Assembly (NCBI GenBank): GCA_030021035.2
Contig: JARYZH020000039.1
Location: 1,736,001 to 1,800,000, forward strand
Length of the DNA: 64,000 nt
Direction of reading: 5' to 3'
Origin: Notholithocarpus densiflorus
Taxonomy: Eukaryota > Streptophyta > Magnoliopsida > Fagales > Fagaceae
Position 1 is the first letter of the stretch. Each line of letters opens with the position of its first letter. Of this stretch, positions 1-12,098 are shown one piece after another. A program made the position numbers and the translations under genes. The notes under the pieces were generated by a model. It searched no databases. It had not been told where the DNA came from and saw only the letters and a program-made list of their open reading frames with translations.

Positions 1-120
1 ATTAAAAAAAAAAACCCAAAACGGGTCCAAGTTGGGTCTAGGTTTTAATAAAAACCCGGCCCGAACTCGGACCCGACCCGACCCGACCCGATTATATCCT
101 TTAAGTACTAAAATACCCTC

Positions 121-152
<32 letters not shown>

Positions 153-510
153 GTTTGTGATTTTGAGATTTCTATGTTTGTGATTTTGGGTTTGTGAATC
201 GTGATTTTCTGGCTCTGTTTGGTTATCGAGAAAGTGTGAGAAAAAAGAGGAATCGTAGAGTTTTGATAGATTGCATTTTCAGGAGGAAAAAAGAGAGGAA
301 AGTGTGATTAGATTTTCGTTAGACTCTATTTAGGCTTCCATTTTTTTTTCTTAGTTGGGCCGCGGATTGGGCCTAAATCTGGTTGGCCTAAACGGGGCCT
401 ACGGGGCCCAGCGGGGCGGGTCTGGGCCCTAGGAAAAAAATTCGTTTAATAAACTGGTCGGGTCTGGGTATGAAAAAACCTGGCCCAAACCCGACCCGTT
501 GCCATTCTTA
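1..510. mobile_element. hAT-like element, right end (left end unclear or outside window)
   Basis: The right edge reads GACCCGTTGCCATTCTTA, whose complement begins TAAGAATGGCAACGGGTC, a terminus typical of plant hAT-like non-autonomous elements. GGGTCGGGT-type sequence is present inverted near both sides (about 18-110 and 450-510). The element interrupts the gag-like reading frame that begins just to its right. A matching left terminus was not found, so the extent is uncertain. An (AT)n tract lies at about 125-151. Confidence 0.5.
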
Positions 511-2460
511 CTCGGCACTTAGGCGTGCACTCTTCTCGGTAGCCAACTTGGTGGCAAGCTCCTTGTTCTTTTGCTCAGATGCGCCTAGAGCCTTGTCGGC
601 CTCAGCACGATGGCTTGCCTCGGCCTTGGCCTCATTTTGGGCATCCTTGACCCATTCCTTGGCCACAAAGACCTTGTAGGTAACCTGTACAAAAACGACA
701 AGGGAATCCTGTGTAAAAGAAGAGAGAGGGTGAAAGGAGCACCTTAACATCTAATAAAAAAAATGGGAAAAAAGAATTAACTAGGATAATGAACCTACCA
801 TAGCAAGGTCCCTTTTCAGGGACATGAACAAATCTGGCTGCCTCACATGCTTTAAAGCCTTCATATCTTTAGGCAGGAGGAGGGGCTGCTCTAAGGCTTC
901 GGCAACGAAGGCAGAACGCCTCCTCTGGAACTCTCTGATGGAGGCATTCCACGAGATGGCAGCACCGTCCACCTCCAGTCGAGGAGCCCAGGTGCGTTGT
1001 TGTTAGTGCACATCGGCCCCACTTGGCTCCTCCTTGCTGTCCATAGAAGAGGCCCGCTTGTCCTTGGCCATCTTTTGTTGTTTGGCCCCCTTTTGCGGTA
1101 CCACCTCACCCTCCTCCAACTTCTGCTCCTTCCTTTTTTTTTTCAAATTGGGAATGGGGAGCAGGCCGAGCTCAGTCGTGGGAGGAGGAGGAGAAGGGGG
1201 AAGCACAGGAGGAGGCTTAGATCCCGAGGCGCCCTGAAGACCCGCTCCCCTGTTTTTTAGGAGGTCACGCAGCCCTGTCTTTTTGGTATCTAGCGGCATC
1301 TCCTCTTCTTCTGTGGAATCGCTGTCAACACGCACGATGATGAACTTAGGAGAATGGGTAGCGGAGTGTCTGTCTAATTCCTCCTCAGAGTCTGAGAGAT
1401 GGATTGGGGGTTCTGCCTACTCCTCCTTATCCTTCTCGAAGTGAAATCGGTTAATCTTGGCCTTAAGAGATAGACGTGAGGAAGCTGTTTCCTCCCTCGG
1501 AGTAGCTACTTCTCGGGGAGAGCGTTGAAGAGGCAATTCAACTGGTGGAAGATCTCTCCGAGCCAAAAAGCCAGGCACAGAAACGTTTATGCGGGCTAAT
1601 CTGGGATCACCGGCTCTTATTGCTTGGCCCGCGTCCTGATATATCCTTAATAGAGGCTCGTAGTCTTGTATTAAGTGGACGGCTCGCAGCTGCCTGTCTT
1701 CACTTATAAATACCTCCGACCTCAGCAACTTGTTGAGACCCGAAATGTTGACTAGGTTGAGTTTCGGAGCAACGTGCCTTTTTTCTACAAAAACATTCGA
1801 GGAGGAAATCATGGTTAGATCGATGAAAATTATCATCAAAGGAATGCGAAGTGTTAAAACTGAAAGGAAGTAAAGCTAAAAGGGTTAAATCCCTTGCTGA
1901 GGGACCTAATCCTAGGGTACCCTACCTGGCTCTCCCTCCCGAGTTAGGCAGCGAAGACTGTTGTGCCAACCCCCGGAGACGATCAGGTAATCATCCTTCA
2001 AGCCCTTATTGAACTTAGGAAGACATGATACCATTCTAACAATGTCAGATCAGGACTTGAGATAAAATCCTGTGCTGGCAGGGGAATGACACTCGTACAT
2101 GTGAACGATGTCGTGCCATGTAAGCCTTAAATTCATCTGCTCATTCAGAGCATCTACGCTCCCTAAAACTAAACAGGTTGGGAGCGCACTGGTGGGGACA
2201 CAGTCTGTGGTTGATTAGGTAATCCCTGGTTACCCTACCCATGGGAAGTGTCATTCCTCCCTCTATGAAGACGATCATAGGAATGACAACTTCACCTTCT
2301 TTTCTATCTGTAAGAATTTGGTCTGGGGCACAATATTGCAGGGCTACTCCCTGCGGGATGTGGTACCTAGCCCTAAAGCCCTCCATAGCGGCGGGAGAAT
2401 TTACTAGATGCTTAAACCTACCCATTTGGTTAGGCTAAAGGGAAGTGGGTGAAGTTTTTG
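511..2460 (-). pseudogene. Decayed gag-like ORF of an LTR retrotransposon
   Basis: Reading leftwards on the minus strand, an interrupted frame starts at an ATG at 2425 (MGRFKHLVNSPAAMEGF) and continues in pieces at about 1839-1417, 1335-1003, 972-781 and 750-508. The first block carries a motif like MTLPMGRVTRDYLINHRLCP, which I recognise from gag-like proteins of plant LTR elements. The middle block is rich in Pro, Lys and Glu. The last block (EAKAEASHRAEADKALG) is a coiled coil. Frameshifts and stops separate the blocks, and the 3' part is cut by the hAT-like element ending at 510. No protease, reverse transcriptase or integrase is present in the window. It lies directly downstream of the LTR at 2923-3721 in the same orientation, so it is best read as the gag region of that element. 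The family is not assigned. Confidence 0.6.
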
Positions 2461-2922
2461 AGGAAAGGAAATGAAGAATAAAGGGCCGAGAAGATTGGCC
2501 GAGGAGAAAACGACCTAGAAAAAAAATAAAAACTTACGGGAAAGAGAATGAGTGACACTGCAGGAAGTTCTTGAAAGTTTGGGAGTTCTTGAAAGTTTGA
2601 GAGTTTTTGTAAAGTGAGAAAAAATGAGCCCTTCAGGCGCCTTATGTAGGAAGCGAAATTGAGTGGGAGTTATCCCGCTCAAAATTCTAGGGGAAATGAC
2701 AGCCGTAGGATTTGCATCTCATTGTAGAATAGGGGGAACAGGGTGCCGCCTAGAGCATTTAATGAGACATCACGGGCTACGAAGCGTCAGGAACGATTAT
2801 GGTACACGCGAAAAGACACTCTCACGTGTAGAAACCAAAGGAGCATGCTGAATTTATTTTTCAAACATCAAAACCCCACATTTCTCCTCGGATAGGAAGG
2901 GAAAACCGGAGTTTTGAGGGGC

Positions 2923-3721
2923 TATTACGGGGACGTAGGCCCAAATGTGTATTGGGCCTTGGGCTTGTCCGAGGAGGCACAATGGACTGAGAACAGACCA
3001 GTAGCTAGAAAGATGAAATACCTCGAACTTCACGAGCAGACTATGATCGTAATGGCTGTGAGAGGTTATCTGAGGAGGAATGTCCTCTCGGCTAAGCGCA
3101 ACGAATATCAAGATGTACCTCTTGTCATCCATGGTGACGACCTAAGAGGCTCTATTGATAAAGACACGCACTATGAACGTACTAGAGGAATGGGAGTTAG
3201 GAAATATCTAAGGAAAAGCTACTGTCACCGCATTGAATGCTCTGCAGCTAATTTTCTGGCTACATTTATGTGGAGAAGACCCCTGAACAGTGTTGTCTTG
3301 GCTACCCCAATTCATAGAGGGCCAGAGAAGGTGTCCGATAGGACAAACACTCAAGTAGTGCCCTGGATGATCAACAATTGGAGGGCCAAGATCATTGAAA
3401 GGGAGATATATAATAAGGGAGACCCTTGAGGAAAGGGGGAGAAGAATTAAGAGAGAAATACTGTAGCAATCAGAAAACAGACTTGTAATCAAACTTATAA
3501 GAAATATACAAGAATTGATCTCCTCGGACCGTGCCGAGGACGGTTCTCTTTAGTTGAAATCAATCTATCTTTCTGTTCTTGTCACTAGAGTTCGCTTTGT
3601 TTGTTATCCAACTCATTTTAGCCCAGTTTTTCAACCCACTCTCTACAAATTTATTGTTTTGGGCTTTTTGGGCCTAAGTCCATCTACCTTTTGGGCTAGG
3701 TACTCAAATCGGGCCCATACA
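2923..3721 (-). repeat. Long terminal repeat (5' LTR of the gag-like element)
   Basis: On the minus strand it begins TGTATGGGCCCGATTTGAG at 3721 and runs to about 2923. It is homologous along its length to the sequence at 22568-23346 on the plus strand. Shared landmarks include an AATAAATTTG block followed by AGAG-TGGGTT, a TTGGCCCTCC block, and a block containing ACTTGAGTGTTTGTCC. It is GC-richer than its surroundings and carries CTCCTCGG repeats. The right-hand boundary (TG) is clearer than the left-hand one. Confidence 0.65.
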
Positions 3722-4189
3722 TACATATATATATATATAATTGAATTTAAATTATATCATATATTTAAATCATCAATTAAATTATTGACACGTCATATTA
3801 TTTTAAATTCTGGACCTGTGGACCCTTTTCTAATTTTTGGACTTGAATATAATGTAATTAATATATTATACTAAATAAAAAAATGCAGTATAATAATGCT
3901 TAAAAATTGTTTACATAGCAAACGTAGTAGTAATTATATGGGCCACCATAATGCGGATAACTTAGGCCCAAAAAAATATGTTGTTGTAGGCCGATTCAGT
4001 TTGGGTCCAAAGCAATAAGTTGAAGTGGGACATTTTATTTATTTATTTTATTTTATTTTATTTTCAAAATCAAGTTTAATTTGACAAATTGAATATATAA
4101 CATGATAAAATATCTAACTGAACCAATGTTAATTTCATATGGAGAGTCAAATATGCATAAAATTTAACAAAATAAATTATTAATTTTTT

Positions 4190-5300
4190 GGCGTAAATGC
4201 ACTTTTAGTCCCTACATTTTGACTTTTTTTCATTTTGGTCCCTACATTTTCATTTTACCACTTTTAGTCCCTAAACCAATTAACGCGTAACATTTAAGTC
4301 CTTACCGTCACCCAACTAACAGAAAATGCTGACGACACAGTAAAATAATAATTAAAAAAATCTATTTTAGCATTAAAAAATTGCCACATCAGAATTTAAA
4401 TTAAAAAAAATTAATTTATTAATTTTAACTAAATGAAAAAAATTAAAAACAAAATTAAAAACAAAAAATCAAGCCCAATACAGATCAAAACACCACAATC
4501 CCAGATCACAACTTTCTGAAACTCTCCTGTCTCAATGGTGCTTGTGGGTTTCTTTTTCTTTTTTGTTTTCTTCTTTCTTTTTCTTTTTCTTCCCCAAATC
4601 GGTCTCTCAGTTTCTCCGCCTCCATTCTTTCCTTTTCTTCTTTCTTTCTTCTTTTTTTTCTTCTTTCTCCCTCTATCTTGGTGCTTAGCCTTTTTGAACT
4701 CTCTTTATCTCTTGATTTTGCTCAAACCCAAACCCAAACCCATATGCCTCAAGCTCCTCTCTCAAATCAATAGGTCTCTCTCTTTGGCTTTTTTTTTTGT
4801 GGGTTTCTGTGCATATGGTGTTGCCGACTTGTCGTGGTGAGGTGGAGGGCGTGGGTTTGTGGGGATTGGCATGGTGGAGGTCTGAGTTTGTGGATCGGCG
4901 TGGTGGAGGGTGTGGGTTTGTGGTGATCGGCGTCTGTGGTGGAGTTTTGGTGATGGCATAGATCAGAGTTTGGGTCGGTCGGATTCGTTCACAGATTGGA
5001 GTTTGGTGATGGGTTTCGTTCTCAGATCGAAGAGGAATGGTGCCTGGACTAGCTGAGTTTTTTTTTTTTTTAATCAGATTTGGGTGGGGTAGTTTGCTCC
5101 GATGGGTTTGTGTGGGTAGTGGATGGGTTTATTGTTTTGGATTTGTGGTGGATAGTTGATGGTTTTGTGGCAGATTCCGGTGGATTTGTGGTTGTGATTT
5201 GAGGGCAGTCACGGGTCAGGAAAGAAAATTTTGTGTTTAGGTTTGTGTTCTTGAGTTCTTTGATCTGGGTTGGGGTTCTTGTTTTCATCATGTTCTTCCC

Positions 5301-5339
<39 letters not shown>

Positions 5340-5601
5340 CATTTAGTTAAAATTAATAAATTAATTAATTTTTTTTTTTAAATTTAGATGCTGATGTGGC
5401 AATTTTTTAAAGCCAAAATAGATTTTTTAATTATTATTTTGCTGTGCCGTCAGCCACGTCAGCATTTTCTGTTAGTTGGGTGACGGTAAGGACTTAAATG
5501 TCACGCGTTAATTGGTTTAGGGACTAAAAGTGGTAAAATGAAAATGTAGGGACCAAAATGGAAAAAAGTCAAAATGTTGGGACTAAAAGTGCATTTACGC
5601 C
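4190..5601. mobile_element. Mutator-like element (MULE), non-autonomous, with 9-bp TSD
   Basis: The ends are long inverted repeats of roughly 250 bp: the left starts GGCGTAAATGCACTTTTAGT and the right ends with its complement. The flanks are an exact 9-bp duplication, TAATTTTTT, at 4181-4189 and 5602-5610. Long TIRs plus a 9-bp TSD define the Mutator superfamily. The interior (about 4460-5320) has a CT-rich stretch, then a GT-rich stretch (repeats of GTGTGGGTTTGTGG), then a poly(T) run. No transposase is present. No captured gene could be recognised; the open frames inside are low-complexity. Confidence 0.92.
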
Positions 5602-8600
5602 TAATTTTTTTAAAAGGAGGTTTACTTTATGATGAATATAATGCAATGCATGGTAAAATAATATTTTAATCTAATTTTCAATTTTGGTTTTGGTTTTGGT
5701 GTTATAAGATATATAAAAAATTGTTTGGTGTAGTGCTATGTAAGAGAATTTGTGGTTAATGTTGACAATCTAACTTGTAAAATATTTGTTTACAAAAATT
5801 AAAGTCTCAAGCTGTTAGGAAAAATTAATCATCCTTGATGCTTTTACACATGTATATATTTGTTTTTCCAATAATCAGGGGTTTAAATTGGGTTGAGTTT
5901 CTATTAGTTTAATATTTTGGAGGCCTTCTTTTAGAAGAAATTATTTTAGATAAAGTTTCAACCTATAACATCTGCTCTTGATGATTGCTCTTTATTATCA
6001 GACGAAGACACTAATTGATTTTTTGTGTAAGAGAGGATCAAGCCCTAGATTTTTTATTCGATAATAAGAAACTTTATCATTTGAGTTAATTGAAACCCAC
6101 AATATTTTGAAGACCTAATTAGAGGTAGGAAATATAGTGTATAACCATTATTTATTATTATTATTATTATTAAAAAGACTATCATAAAACTTGGGCCTTT
6201 ATATGAAATAGGGAGTGAGACCTTTTTATAAAAGGGGTGAAGGGTTTTTTAATAGGGGCCGTAGGCCTAGCCTTGGAATGGACCTTTTGCAAGACTAATC
6301 TGAAATGGGGCTGTATATTCTCTTACGGTCTGTTAAATACAGTTTTGAAATCCATTCCTTTTTGGTTGGAATCAAGACCTTTTGATTGTCGGATTCAATT
6401 GGTAGTTTTGAGCTCCAACAATGGCGTGGCAAGTTGGGTTGATGACAAGGCTACTCATGGGACTAAAAACTTGAAATAAGGTTAGAGAAAATATGTGGAC
6501 ACAAATTTTTTTTTTCCCCAATTATGATCTAGTTGATTGTGTGTGGTGGAAAAAAATTGGTAATTCCATGTGAATGTAATAGAAAACCACTTACAGAATC
6601 ACAATCAATTGCATCAAAATTGTGACAAAAGTTGTGATCTTAGAACAATTAATGGGGTTATATGCTTATCTCTAATCATATTGTGCTTTGGTGTTTTTAT
6701 TCTTTAGGCCAAAACCAATCAAGTCTGATTAGTCGGTAATCATTTTGATTCATCAAACAAAAGAAATTAAGAAGGGAAAAAAAATCACTTCTTATTTTCA
6801 AATAATATTTTTGGTGAAAATACAATTTACATCTTTAAACTTGAAGAATTGTCATTTAATCCCTTAAGTTTAAGTTTTGACATTTTAGTTCATTAATCTT
6901 GATAACGCTGTCATTCTAATCCTTCTATCCATTACCTTTTTAAAAGCGCAAATATAATTCTTAAAAGTTAAAACGACTATCTTTTAAATTTTAAACATAA
7001 AAAAATAATTTTTATTAATTTATTTAAACCATTAAATTATTTATTAATCATTTAAATATATGAAAATACAAATCAATTCACACTCATGTGAAAATGGGTA
7101 TGTCTGTAGTATTGTTTTAAACTTAAGGCATACATGGTGTTGGAGTTAAGGTTTATTGGCTGAGCATTTTATAGTCTATATAGCTTATTTAGGTTATGTA
7201 AAAAATTTTAAAGTTTTACTATTTCTGGATACAATTAAGTTTTCTTAGCTTATTTTTAAGCCTTATAAACTAATAAAAATAAATTCTCCCAAACGAGCAC
7301 TTCTAAATTGTATCATTAGTTATAGTTGCAGCAAATTGACAGCTTGTTTATCCTTCCATCTTGTGTATTGTTCTAGCATCTTAAATAAATTACAATCATT
7401 TTATTATAAACTAGGACAATGAACAAGCCAAGTCAAGTTGAGTAATAAAAATTTAAGATTATTCATACCGTTTTATTTTGAACACATGTTGAGCTCATTA
7501 TCATCAACAAACAAAATTACATCTTCAAGCTTGATTAGTTTATCATCGAATAAATTTGAGATTATGCATGAGCAACTTGACTAAAATTTTTAACCCCATC
7601 ACAAATCTATGCTAATAATTAATAACTAAATTATAACTATAATTATATTATTTGAATTTATTAGATAGAATAATTTTTGTATATTATATATAAAATTAAA
7701 TTCACCCACTTTGTATTGTTAAAATTTATTTATAATTTTTATTTATTTTAAATGGACTATTTATATTATTAATAAGTTATACAAAATAATTTGATAACTT
7801 ATGAACTTCTGTGATAACATACATAGTCCAATATCAATTCCATATTAATATATTTTTATATATGTAAACATATAAATACATAATATTATATATATACCTA
7901 AATCAAGTCTTATACTTATGAGTTTGTTAACGAACACATTATTATGTTTAAACTTAACTCATTTAAATGTCAAGGCTAAAATTAGTGTGGGCTTGACTCT
8001 TTTGTTAAATAAACAAGTTTTTTTCTTTTTAACTATTCCCAAATTGTTTATAATCAACTTGGTTCAATTATAGCCCTAAAACAAATGCACTTGCATATCT
8101 ACTTTTTAATATCTACTAACTAGTTGCCAACCTGAAAATAGAGAAAACATGGGAAATTACATACAAAAAGGAATAAAGAATCAATACTAGAAAAATTAGC
8201 ATTGTGGACAGTTTTGAGGTAAATTTTGACATGAAGCAACTATATCCTCTACAATTTATCCAAATACATTTCCTGAAATGCACATATTTTCGCCATTAAT
8301 GAGGCAGATATGATGTGGATAAAGCACGTTGGTGTATCCATATAATCTGTATAGTATTTGACAGTTCATGTCTCCTTTGTCCTTGTCAGTAGTTATAGTT
8401 TATAATCCAAAGGACATTTTGCTTCGTTTTAACTCAAATAGAACTGGCCGTTGTCGACCAGAAATTATTCTGTATATCCGGCACCTCTCTTACTCACATA
8501 AATTTGAATTTTATATATGCCATTATACGAGAGAAATGTATAATACATTAGATGCACTGTATAATTTTACATAATTAACATTATTTGTTCTTCGAGCCAA

Positions 8601-9240
8601 AGAAACAATTGGGTTTATTTTCTTTCTCACTATTTTGGTATAATATAATATCATTGTGTTATATGAGGAATAAGTTTAAAGACTCTAGTTAATGTGCTGC
8701 TCCCTAATCTAAAAGGAAGTTAAGTTCAATATTTGATTCTCATTAAGCAAATTCTCACTACGTCAACTTCTTCTTACTACATCGCCATTTACAATGATCT
8801 AAATCTTACATCTACCTTATAAAAAACAAGAAAAAACTTACATCAACGAAAATTGATTCAATACGCAGGGACAAATATTCTTCACTCACAATAATCATGT
8901 TATATCTTCCTTCAGATAAAAAATAAAATAAAATCTTGCTATATAGATAACGTTGAATTCCAGGGAAGAGTTTAATAAATTCTTACTAAATAATAACAAG
9001 AAACAGTCAATTATGATTAGTAATATATCTATCAGATTCAGACACCTATGAAAGAGGTTGACATTCACTTCCAAAGTCATCAAATAATTTCTTTTATTAT
9101 GCCAACCAATTGATAATTAGTTTCATCGTAAATTTGTAATCATCCATTAAGTGAATAAGATTTTATAACCTTCAAATCTTGAATTAATCATATTAACTAA
9201 TTCAGAATTAAGATGCCAAAGGACAATAGACTTGCCAAAA
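5602..9240. other. AT-rich intergenic region
   Basis: Apart from the SINE-like unit at 5925-6115 there is no supported gene. A stretch at about 6830-6940 resembles the end of a TTTAGT-type TIR element but has no partner. The rest is AT-rich with many stops in all frames. Confidence 0.6.
5925..6115 (-). mobile_element. SINE-like unit (family also at 10.7 and 36.6 kb)
   Basis: On the minus strand a tRNA-like head (TTAACTCAA near 6090, then a degenerate B-box-like block) is followed by a body shared with 10640-10815 and, inverted, with 36525-36640. Shared blocks include TTGAGTTAA-TGAAA-CCACAATATTTT and ATGATTGCT-TTTATTATCA. Box motifs are degenerate. Confidence 0.45.
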
Positions 9241-9254
9241 TAGAAGAAAAAAGC

Positions 9255-9263
9255 CATATAAAT
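9255..9263 (+). promoter_or_regulatory. TATA box of MADS gene 1
   Basis: CATATAAAT lies about 108 bp before the ATG at 9371. The second MADS gene has TATATAAG at nearly the same distance, supporting both as core promoters. Confidence 0.6.
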
Positions 9264-9266
9264 ACC

Positions 9267-9276
9267 CCATATATGG
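9267..9276. promoter_or_regulatory. Perfect CArG box (CCATATATGG)
   Basis: CCATATATGG matches CC(A/T)6GG exactly, the DNA site of MADS-domain proteins. It sits 3 bp downstream of the TATA box and about 95 bp before the start codon of a MADS-box gene. Auto- or cross-regulation is an inference. The second copy lacks a perfect CArG box in the corresponding place. Confidence 0.55.
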
Positions 9277-9370
9277 TTCTCCTGAAACCATAACAAGTCT
9301 AATTAAACTAAGAAAAACAAAGTTTTGCTATTGATATTGCTATCTCTTTTGAGTATTCTCTGACATAGCT

Positions 9371-10030
9371 ATGGTGAAAAAGAGGGCTAGCATAGGACGC
9401 CAAAAGATTCCAATTGCAAAAATACCTAAGAAAAATCACCTACAAGTTACATTCTCTAAACGCCGTTCAGGACTTTTTAAAAAGGCTAGTGAGCTTTGCA
9501 CCCTTTGTGGGGTTGAGATTGCAATAATAGTTTTCTCCCCAGCAGAGAAGGTCTTCTCTTTTGGCCACCCGGAAGTTGAGTCCATTCTTGATCGATATCT
9601 TACTCGAAACCCTCCACCGGAGTCTAGTGCTCACCAACTTATTGAAGCTCATCGAAATGCTAATGTTCGCGAGTTCAACATACACCTAACTCAAATTCTT
9701 AATCAATTGGAAGCCGAGAAAAAGCGGGGAGAAGCTCTTGACCAAATAAGGAAGTCTAACCAGAGGCAGTTCTGGTGGGAAGCCCCTTTCAATCAGCTTG
9801 GATTGCATGAGCTCGAGCAATTGAGGGCATCAATGGAGGAGCTAAAGAAGAATGTAGTAAAACAAGCCAACAAGATCTTGATTGGCTCTACTACCAACTC
9901 TTCCCAATTTTTGGCAGTGAATGGTATTGGAAGTAGTGCTGATTTGTTTGAGAACAAACATACAGAGTTTAATACTTCTTCTACTATGCCCAATGTCTAT
10001 AATTTTGGCTATGGAAATGGGCTTTTCTGA
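9371..10030 (+). CDS. AGL62-like type I (M-alpha) MADS-box transcription factor
   Basis: This intronless gene encodes 219 residues. The MADS domain spans about residues 8-66, with the core QVTFSKRRSGLFKKASELCT and CGVEIAIIVFSP. It is followed by the FSFGHPEVESILDRYL block that marks AGL62-type proteins, a charged helical region (about 85-125), and a WWEAP...LGLHELEQLR...EELKKNV block typical of the AGL62 clade C-terminal half. AGL62 in Arabidopsis acts in the endosperm nucleus and delays cellularisation; a similar role here is inferred from family only. The start is chosen because the MADS domain lies at the N-terminus and the second copy shares the context tagctATGG. A TATA box (9255), a CArG box (9267) and an AATAAA at 10156-10161 frame the gene. 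The start of the MADS domain is slightly divergent (KIPKKNHLQV instead of the usual basic R before QV). It appears intact. Confidence 0.93.
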   Translation: MVKKRASIGRQKIPIAKIPKKNHLQVTFSKRRSGLFKKASELCTLCGVEIAIIVFSPAEKVFSFGHPEVESILDRYLTRNPPPESSAHQLIEAHRNANVREFNIHLTQILNQLEAEKKRGEALDQIRKSNQRQFWWEAPFNQLGLHELEQLRASMEELKKNVVKQANKILIGSTTNSSQFLAVNGIGSSADLFENKHTEFNTSSTMPNVYNFGYGNGLF

Positions 10031-11104
10031 TTTTTTTTTTTTTCTTGTTGGTTTCCTTTTGGAGGTAGTTACATGCTAGTAACTCACTAGTCATGACCAA
10101 TCTACGTGTAGTTTTCATTTTTAATTATGGTTTGTAGTTGAATGACAATCTTGAAAATAAATTTTCTTGGTACACTTAGGGATTTTACATAGATTTTTTG
10201 GTATGATTTCTTCTCCAATTTCCGAAATTAGTGAATCCATTAGTAGAGATCATGCATTTAGCTCAATATATTAGAACTCATTATTGACGAACTCATTTGT
10301 GATGAATTTGCATTAATGAAAAAATTCAAGGCCTGCCTGCAATATTAACTGCCTTTTTGCTCTAGAGCCATCAGTAACTGTTATGTAGGTGCCTTAGGGG
10401 ACAAATGGAGTTTAATGAGTAAAATTAAATCATTTGCAGAAATCATTGATTTCTTTTTTTTCTTTTTTCTTTTCGGGTTCTGTTTTGGAGGCTACAATAA
10501 TACGACAAATCATCTAAATTGTGTAGATTGAGAGAGTCTCATGTTGAATTAAATATGCCTATATTCCGGATGTAGTTTCAATTTGTCAATCTGGTAACCA
10601 CCATTACAAAGTAAGAAATGTTAATTTCACCAATTTTTTAAAATTATCGATAAGATAGTATTTTAAACCTATAGCATCTACTTCATTATGATTGCTTTTT
10701 ATTATCATACCAATATACCAGTTGGTTTTTGGAGTACATGGGAATTGAATCCAAGATCTCTTATTTGACGATAAAAAACTATTACCGTTGAGTTAACTGA
10801 AAGCCACAATATTTTACCATGTTAATCAAGAAAATTTGTATCCCAAAAAATAAATTGTTTCTTAAAAACTTGATTTTGTTTCTCCTTATGCAAAACTTAT
10901 CTAGAATTTTATTTGTACAATTGCATAAAATAGAAAACTTACAATTTTTTTTTTTTAGTCAGAAAACAAAAAATTAGTTTAAACTCTAGGGCATAAATCA
11001 AAATCACTCCAAACTTTAAAGGTATATATTACAACATAGTCTACCATTTTTGTTGTAAATTGATTACAATATGTCATTTCAACTATTGTTAAAGAAATTT
11101 ATGC

Positions 11105-11136
<32 letters not shown>

Positions 11137-11825
11137 GTGAAAGAAAATTATGATTTATTTTATTTTATTTTTTAATGTTACTAGAGTGTGCATTAGGTTT
11201 ATTTTATATTTTTATTTGAGCTTACATTTAGATTAATGTGCTTATGAACAATTAGTCAGAGTATTTCAAGTCCTCCATCAGCAATGCTAAGGATATGCCT
11301 ATAGCTATAGTAACCATGATTGAGCTTATTAAAAGGAATTTGTTGAGGAGGTTTCGAGTGAAGAGGGAAGACTGGGAAAACTTGGCTGGAAAATAATATC
11401 CCAAAATTCAAGGAAAGTAAAACAAGGTAAGATTGAAATCAAAGTGAGTGTCTTTGATTATGCTAGAAATGGGATTTTTGAGGTTGGTTGCATACCCACA
11501 AAAAAATATATATGGTAAAAAGCTTAGGGCTAAGACATATCTGGCATTCTATAATGAAATGTCATTTCTGTATTATCTATGATTAGCACATTTGAAAATT
11601 ATGTTGACCCTTGCTAAACCACTAGGGCATACACTAATCCTATGAGCCAATTATTTTCCCCTGATACCTAGTTTAGAGTCTTTAGACCAATGGGCTAAGA
11701 CTTCAACAATGTAGATATTACATTTTATATTAGTTAATAACCGGTGGTCAATAGTCCCAAAGAGGATCTTGAAAAATATTAACTAAAGGCAATTAAAGTA
11801 TTTTTGATTGTTCAGAATTGATCAT
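10031..11825. other. Intergenic region
   Basis: It contains the AATAAA signal of the upstream gene (10156-10161), a SINE-like unit at 10640-10815 and a long poly(T) run at about 11108-11136. No gene was recognised. Confidence 0.6.
10640..10815 (-). mobile_element. SINE-like unit, second copy
   Basis: Homologous to 5925-6115. On the minus strand it carries a box-A-like TTAACTCAACGGT and a box-B-like GGATTCAATTCCC, separated by about 35 bp as in tRNA-derived SINEs. Confidence 0.55.
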
Positions 11826-11839
11826 AACTAAGAAATGCT

Positions 11840-11848
11840 GATTCTCCA

Positions 11849-11887
<39 letters not shown>
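11840..11887 (+). mobile_element. Ultra-short retroposon tail with 14-bp TSD
   Basis: The insert is GATTCTCCAC followed by about 38 A. It is flanked by an exact duplication AACTAAGAAATGCT (11826-11839 and 11888-11901), the mark of target-primed retroposition truncated to almost only its poly(A) tail. Confidence 0.85.
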
Positions 11888-11891
<4 letters not shown>

Positions 11892-12058
11892 AAGAAATGC
11901 TCTAAACTACTTTGAAAGTGATGTCAAAAAATGACATTTGCTCACTCTTTTGTCAATATCTCTTGAACAACAACTAATTTTTGAATGATTTTTTTTTAAA
12001 TTATTATTGGAAATTAGACATACAAGTCTTCAAAATTGACACATACTTGGCCTAATTT

Positions 12059-12080
12059 TTTTTTTTTTTTTTTGAGAATT
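12059..12080 (-). mobile_element. Ultra-short retroposon tail with 18-bp TSD
   Basis: A poly(T) run followed by GAGAATT (AATTCTC-poly(A) on the minus strand) sits between two exact copies of ACATACTTGGCCTAATTT at 12041-12058 and 12081-12098. Confidence 0.85.
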
Positions 12081-12098
12081 ACATACTTGGCCTAATTT

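Noticed and set aside
2914..3429. 171-codon open frame on the plus strand
   Set aside because: It lies entirely within the LTR homologous to 22568-23346, where the frame is not kept; it is a by-product of GC-richer LTR sequence.
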